From the NCBI RefSeq assembly GCF_019704135.1, contig NZ_AP024355.1, positions 1,668,001 to 1,732,000 of the forward strand: DNA of 64,000 nt. Reading direction: 5' to 3'. The DNA is from Desulfuromonas versatilis (GTDB lineage Bacteria; Desulfobacterota; Desulfuromonadia; Desulfuromonadales; NIT-T3). The notes under the pieces are model-generated. The model was not told where the DNA came from. It ran no database searches and saw only the letters and a list, made by a program, of their open reading frames with translations. Shown here one piece after another: positions 59,804 to 64,000 of the stretch; positions within the stretch are counted from its first letter, which is position 1, and every line of letters begins with the position of its first letter. The translations under genes were made by a program, and so were the position numbers.

Positions 59804-62800
59804 TCAATACTTGACCCGGAAAATGCCCCAGTGGCCGTTGTTGAAATGGATCGACGTGTTGTCCCGATAGAGATAGTCTCCGGGAACCCCGTTGATGCCG
59901 CCGGCGCCGTTGCGAGGAATCACGTCGAAGTGGTTCGCCGGCCCATGGCCTTCCTGGGTGCCGATCCAGCGGCTGAGAAGGTTATTGCCGATGGCTGTCG
60001 AGCCAATGTCGTCGCCGTAAGCGTCCGGATCGACATAAGGCTCTCTTTGCCAGATGTGGCCGTGCAGGTTGAAGACGCTGCTGCGGTTGTGCCCCGCGGG
60101 CTGCAGGACGCGGAAGCGCACCTCTTCCCGGGGCCGGGCGAGGAAGATCGGGGTTTGCGGATCGTTGCCGGCGGTGATGCTGTTGGACAGCGAGTTGGTG
60201 TAGTCAACATCCCCGGTCAGGCCCTCGTCGATGGTCGGCTCGAAGCCGAGGCGGAACCACATCGGCTCGGTGCGGTAGTTGATGGCCCGCTGGCCGGTGT
60301 CCTCGTTGTCCTCCTGCTCGGCCACCGAGGGTTGCGGTTCGCCGTTGCCCAGGCGCATGTTGATGTCGTCCTGCATGACCACCACAAAATCCCGGAAGTG
60401 ACCAGCGCTTTCCCTGGTGCAGGGGAAATCGCCGTTGGGACAGACCGTGGCTGTGGCGCGGGTGAGCCGGCCGGTTACGTGGTCGCGGTCCGTTTCGGTC
60501 CAGGTGGCCCCCTGGGGTTCGATGATCAGGGCCCCGACCGCCCCCTTGGCGCTGTGCTTGATCGGGTCGGAGGAGATCAGGTTGGTGGCCCCGAACTCGA
60601 CGGGGGTGTATTTAAGTTGGGTTCCCTCGAGCCTGACGTCGCCGGCATACCAGCGGTACGCCTGGGGACGGCGGTCGCCTTTCTTGGTGGTCTGGACGCG
60701 GTTGTTCATCCCCACGTTGGCGCCGTCCGAACTGGTGACGTCGAAGGCCACCATCTGGGCATGCAGCCCGAAGCTCGGCGAGGTGTCCAGGTTGTTGGCG
60801 TTGAAGTGCCTGGCGCCGGGGCCGGCTCCCTGGGTGATGATCATCGGCATGGTGCTGAAGCCGTCGAGCTCGGGGATGTTTTCCACTTGGCTGCGCAGGA
60901 CGACCTGGATGCACTCGCCGGCCGCGGCCCGCAGGATCAGGGGCTCGATGGGGGCGTCTGCCTTCAGGGTGCCGTCAAGGTTGAGATCCTCCGTGAGTAC
61001 GTAGAGGATGGCCGTGGGGTCGTTCAACGGCCCCGGGAATCCCGCCGCCGCCCCGACCCTGGAATTGAAGATCAGTTTCCCGCCGGGCAGGGCATCGCGG
61101 GCCAGCACGGCGGTCACGTCGTAGGCGCGGACCGGGGCGGATTTTGGGCACATTTCGTTGAAGTCGAAGCGGTTGGAGATGGTCTTGCCGCCCGTTCCGA
61201 TGGGATTGTTGGGCAGCGGCAGCAGGTCGCTGCGCGCGGTCGCGTAGTTGCGCATCAACCCCCAGGCTCCATTCCAGAAACCGTCGACCGAGGAGTTCAT
61301 CGAATAGAGATGGTCGGCCCGGGCTCCGGCCCTCACGCCGCTGGTGGCGACCGGAATCACGAACTGGAACTGCTCCGAGATCCCCATCGCCTGGGCGTTG
61401 CGCCAGCCGCTGTTGGGACTGGCATATTCCTGGGTCCACTTGATGCCGTGTACGCTGGCGTTATGCATTTCCTCGGTGGCTCCGACCTGGGTGCGGATTC
61501 GCACCTGGTCGCCGTTGTACACCCGCATGATCGGGGTGAAGGGGTCGCGGGGCTGCACGTCGGCCGTCAGAGGCGGATAGACGCCGGGTTGTCTGTTGAA
61601 GGCCGGGTCGTCCCGGGGCACCAGCGAGGATAAGGCGTAGGAGAGGTCCCCGGCCAGCCCGGCGGATTGTGCCCTGAACCCGCCGGCCGGTTTGCTGACC
61701 CTCAGGCCGATCGGTTCGTTGCGGTAGTTGACTACGAAGGTACCCGGGTCGGCGGCGGAAATGGCCTCCGGACAAGGCGGTGCGGAGCCGTTGGGACATT
61801 GATCCGCCGGCACGATGATATCTGGCAGGGCGACTTCTTCTTTTACCGGCGGATTGATGGGGTTGCCCTTGGCGTCGTAGGCCAGCTGGAAGTCGGCGAA
61901 CTCGAGAAAGAATTCGCGGTAGCTGGCATCTCCCGCCAGGATGTCGGCCCGCCAGCTGGTCGGCCCGCCGTCGGCCCTGGAGCCGAAGGTTACGCCCGTT
62001 TCGGGATGTCGCCAGGTCGATCCCTTCGGCTCGACCAGCATGGTTCCGTAGAGACCGGCCTGCTGGTGGGTCGAGGGTCCGAAATGGTCGTGGGTGAAGA
62101 TGTTGCCGAGGCCCCGGTCGACACCGGCGTTGTTGACCGTCGGGTCGGCCCAGACGCGCTGGATGGTGGTGCGGGCACCTAGGACATTGCGGAATCCGGC
62201 CTTGGGTTCGGGGCAAAGTTCAGAATGGTCACCTGCGGCGCAGCCCCGGTAGGCCCGGATTGCCTCGATGCGCTCGATCACTTCGCCGGGACTGAAGGTG
62301 CCGTCTTCGTAGTTCCAGCCGTTGGCCGCGCCGTCGGAAGAGGTTACGTCGAACTTCACCAGGTGGATATGCTGGCCGATGACGTCGGTGGGCGTTCTGA
62401 CCTGGAAATCGTCTTGCTGATAGACGTTGGGCACCAGGTTGGTGTGGTAGAAGTCCATGCAGTCATCGGTGTTGAGGCGGATGACGAAGGGCTCCGGCGG
62501 CCGGGTCTTGTCCAGGGTGGCCTGCACGTCGTCTTCCAGGGTGATAATGCGCTGCTGGTTGAAGTGCCAGCCCACCTTGTTCAGGATCACGTCGGTCTCG
62601 ATGACCGCCGCCCGGTAGGTTCGCGGCGTGCCGATGGGATAAATGGTGTTCTTGTGGTCGGTATCGCCGAACACATCGGGCCGGCAGGGTTCGGCATAAG
62701 GAGCGCCGGCGACCCGCTTCATGCCGTTGGTTTCAAACTTTGCATAGCTGCCCTCCGGAGCCTTGGTATCGTGGAAATGTTTTTCGTGGAACCGCATGGC

Positions 62801-64000
62801 GGCCTGTTCTACCGCGGTCCCCTCTTCGGGGAGGAACTCGGCGTTTGCGGCAAGCAGCTTCTTATCGAAATCCTTAGGGTCAACCGTGCTTTCGAAGGCC
62901 GGACCCGGAGCCGCGCCGGCATCCTCGGGAGCCGAAATGATCACGTGGCGGGGAAGTCCGCCGTCGAGAAGCCCGCCCGAGCCGTCCGGCGCGATATCCA
63001 ACGGCGGTGTCGGCGGACGGTGTCCGGCGACACCGGCGATGAAGAAGGGGTAGCCGGGGTTGCCGATATCGTCGTAATCACCGTCTTTGAATCCCTTTTT
63101 CCCGTCGCCGTCGTAATCGAATTCATCGTCGAGGGGCGTGATGTTCGCCTGACCGTTGATGATCTCGACCCTGGCCTCGGGCATGGGGGCCATCGGCAGA
63201 CCGGGAAGGGGAATAACTGCGGGTATCGGTGTGCCGGCGGCGATTTCGCCGTCGGGCAGAGCCCTGGCTCCTGCCGCGGGCATACCGTGGCCTAAGGGCA
63301 GGGAAGGGCCCTGGGCCAGCTTGGTCCCTATTTCAAATACGTCGTGCACCCGCCAAAGACCCCACATCCCCTGGGCGAAGTGGGGGTAGAAATGACAATG
63401 GAAAATGGCGTCGCCGACGGTTTTGTTACGGTTGCCGCTGCCGTTGTAGGCAATCTCGTAGGTATAGGCGCTGCCAGGGCCGATCGCCTGGAAATCCAAG
63501 TAGTTCGAGTTGTCGTCATCGGGGGTGAACAGCCACTGGTGGGTATGCAGGTGGAAGATGTGGTGTTCCGACCCGACGTGAATATTGCGGACTTTTACGT
63601 GGTCGTTCAGGTAGCTGTGCCAGACGTTGGCCGGGTCCGCAGGATAGAAGGCGAAGGTGGCCTTGGGGCCCGGGATCGGCGCTCCGCCGTCGGCCGGATT
63701 GGTGCCGACGTTGGCCGGTACGTCGACGATCATGGCCGGATCCCCGACCGCCCAGGAGGTCAGGAAAAACTCCTCGTACTTGCAATCCACGCAGTCGTGC
63801 ATGGGGCCGACACCGATGCGGTTGGCGATGATCTCGGCACCGACGCCGCCGGTGCCGTAGTTGATGGCGAACCCATCGACCACGCTCTTCAAGGTGAAGG
63901 CGAAGTCATTGTCTCGGAAAAGGTCGAAGGCCTGAATCGCCTTGATCTCGTCGTGGAAGACGACGCTCATTTCGCGGAAAGGTTGTTCCCGGTCGGGCAG
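59804..64000 (-). CDS. Very large multicopper oxidase (OmpB/MofA-like), N-terminus outside window
   Basis: The frame is open to the window edge, giving about 1398 visible residues; the true start lies beyond. Copper-ligand clusters are plain: HHIFHLHTHQW and HCHFYPHFAQGMW near the visible N-terminal end, GQHIHLVKFDVTSSDG and THDHFGPSTHQQAGLYG in the middle, and HGHIW near the C-terminus. The order, with the HCH type-1/type-3 cluster early in the visible part, and the size resemble the manganese/iron-linked MofA and Geobacter OmpB oxidases, which sit outside the cell and have roles in metal redox reactions. The substrate here is unknown. It is the promoter-proximal member of a five-gene copper cluster. 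Confidence 0.93.
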   Translation of the reverse strand: MPDREQPFREMSVVFHDEIKAIQAFDLFRDNDFAFTLKSVVDGFAINYGTGGVGAEIIANRIGVGPMHDCVDCKYEEFFLTSWAVGDPAMIVDVPANVGTNPADGGAPIPGPKATFAFYPADPANVWHSYLNDHVKVRNIHVGSEHHIFHLHTHQWLFTPDDDNSNYLDFQAIGPGSAYTYEIAYNGSGNRNKTVGDAIFHCHFYPHFAQGMWGLWRVHDVFEIGTKLAQGPSLPLGHGMPAAGARALPDGEIAAGTPIPAVIPLPGLPMAPMPEARVEIINGQANITPLDDEFDYDGDGKKGFKDGDYDDIGNPGYPFFIAGVAGHRPPTPPLDIAPDGSGGLLDGGLPRHVIISAPEDAGAAPGPAFESTVDPKDFDKKLLAANAEFLPEEGTAVEQAAMRFHEKHFHDTKAPEGSYAKFETNGMKRVAGAPYAEPCRPDVFGDTDHKNTIYPIGTPRTYRAAVIETDVILNKVGWHFNQQRIITLEDDVQATLDKTRPPEPFVIRLNTDDCMDFYHTNLVPNVYQQDDFQVRTPTDVIGQHIHLVKFDVTSSDGAANGWNYEDGTFSPGEVIERIEAIRAYRGCAAGDHSELCPEPKAGFRNVLGARTTIQRVWADPTVNNAGVDRGLGNIFTHDHFGPSTHQQAGLYGTMLVEPKGSTWRHPETGVTFGSRADGGPTSWRADILAGDASYREFFLEFADFQLAYDAKGNPINPPVKEEVALPDIIVPADQCPNGSAPPCPEAISAADPGTFVVNYRNEPIGLRVSKPAGGFRAQSAGLAGDLSYALSSLVPRDDPAFNRQPGVYPPLTADVQPRDPFTPIMRVYNGDQVRIRTQVGATEEMHNASVHGIKWTQEYASPNSGWRNAQAMGISEQFQFVIPVATSGVRAGARADHLYSMNSSVDGFWNGAWGLMRNYATARSDLLPLPNNPIGTGGKTISNRFDFNEMCPKSAPVRAYDVTAVLARDALPGGKLIFNSRVGAAAGFPGPLNDPTAILYVLTEDLNLDGTLKADAPIEPLILRAAAGECIQVVLRSQVENIPELDGFSTMPMIITQGAGPGARHFNANNLDTSPSFGLHAQMVAFDVTSSDGANVGMNNRVQTTKKGDRRPQAYRWYAGDVRLEGTQLKYTPVEFGATNLISSDPIKHSAKGAVGALIIEPQGATWTETDRDHVTGRLTRATATVCPNGDFPCTRESAGHFRDFVVVMQDDINMRLGNGEPQPSVAEQEDNEDTGQRAINYRTEPMWFRLGFEPTIDEGLTGDVDYTNSLSNSITAGNDPQTPIFLARPREEVRFRVLQPAGHNRSSVFNLHGHIWQREPYVDPDAYGDDIGSTAIGNNLLSRWIGTQEGHGPANHFDVIPRNGAGGINGVPGDYLYRDNTSIHFNNGHWGIFRVKY

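Overview
The window reads as a GC-rich chromosome segment of a deltaproteobacterium of the Desulfuromonadales (Geobacter / Desulfuromonas / Pelobacter type). This is inferred from gene content and not from a marker-gene alignment. The main pointers are a MucR/Ros-type zinc-finger regulator, a GAF-domain phosphotransferase enzyme I (PtsP), several sigma-54 activators, a TAXI-type TRAP system with fused permeases, an NAD-dependent large glutamate dehydrogenase, and a very large OmpB/MofA-like multicopper oxidase. No rRNA, tRNA, CRISPR array, prophage or complete IS element was seen. Most of the window is ordinary chromosome.

Layout. 1-9.9 kb: end of an M23 peptidase gene, secA, a REC-GAF-histidine kinase, argJ, deoC-deoB, a degenerate-REC/PilZ protein, a DUF2914 exported protein and a small unknown. 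9.9-17.3 kb: mucR-like regulator with an inverted-repeat control region, a dGTPase, two CheW-like proteins plus a long acidic response regulator, and valS. 17.4-22.5 kb: ptsP, a noncoding stretch with a textbook -24/-12 promoter leading into a strong terminator (candidate small RNA or attenuator), and a 760-residue fusion of an [FeFe]-hydrogenase-like sensor to a sigma-54 activator. 22.6-24.6 kb: two peptide-ABC ATPases without permeases. 24.9-37.5 kb: a solute-sensing histidine kinase, a sigma-54 response regulator, three identical-pattern palindromes and a -24/-12 promoter, a TAXI binding protein, two tandem fused TRAP permeases flanking a universal stress protein, and NAD-glutamate dehydrogenase. 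37.6-51.3 kb: foldback repeats, a TPR protein, tex, a PHP phosphoesterase, a 1733-residue hybrid sensor kinase with an HD-GYP response regulator, rlmKL and a YbaK-like deacylase. 51.4-64 kb (all minus strand): a PAS kinase, a Sel1-repeat protein, and a copper/cytochrome cluster of multicopper oxidase, beta-propeller protein, two SCO1-like proteins and a cytochrome c fused to a periplasmic binding domain.

How the parts may work together. The 24.9-37.5 kb block looks like a self-contained uptake-and-use module. The sensor kinase and sigma-54 regulator would switch on TRAP uptake, perhaps of glutamate or a related dicarboxylate that the dehydrogenase then consumes. The 54.9-64 kb cluster looks like an exported copper-enzyme system with its own copper-delivery proteins. 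The least explained items are the hydrogenase-like sigma-54 activator with the nearby sigma-54 promoter and short terminated transcript, and the cytochrome/binding-protein fusion beside a degenerate SCO protein.
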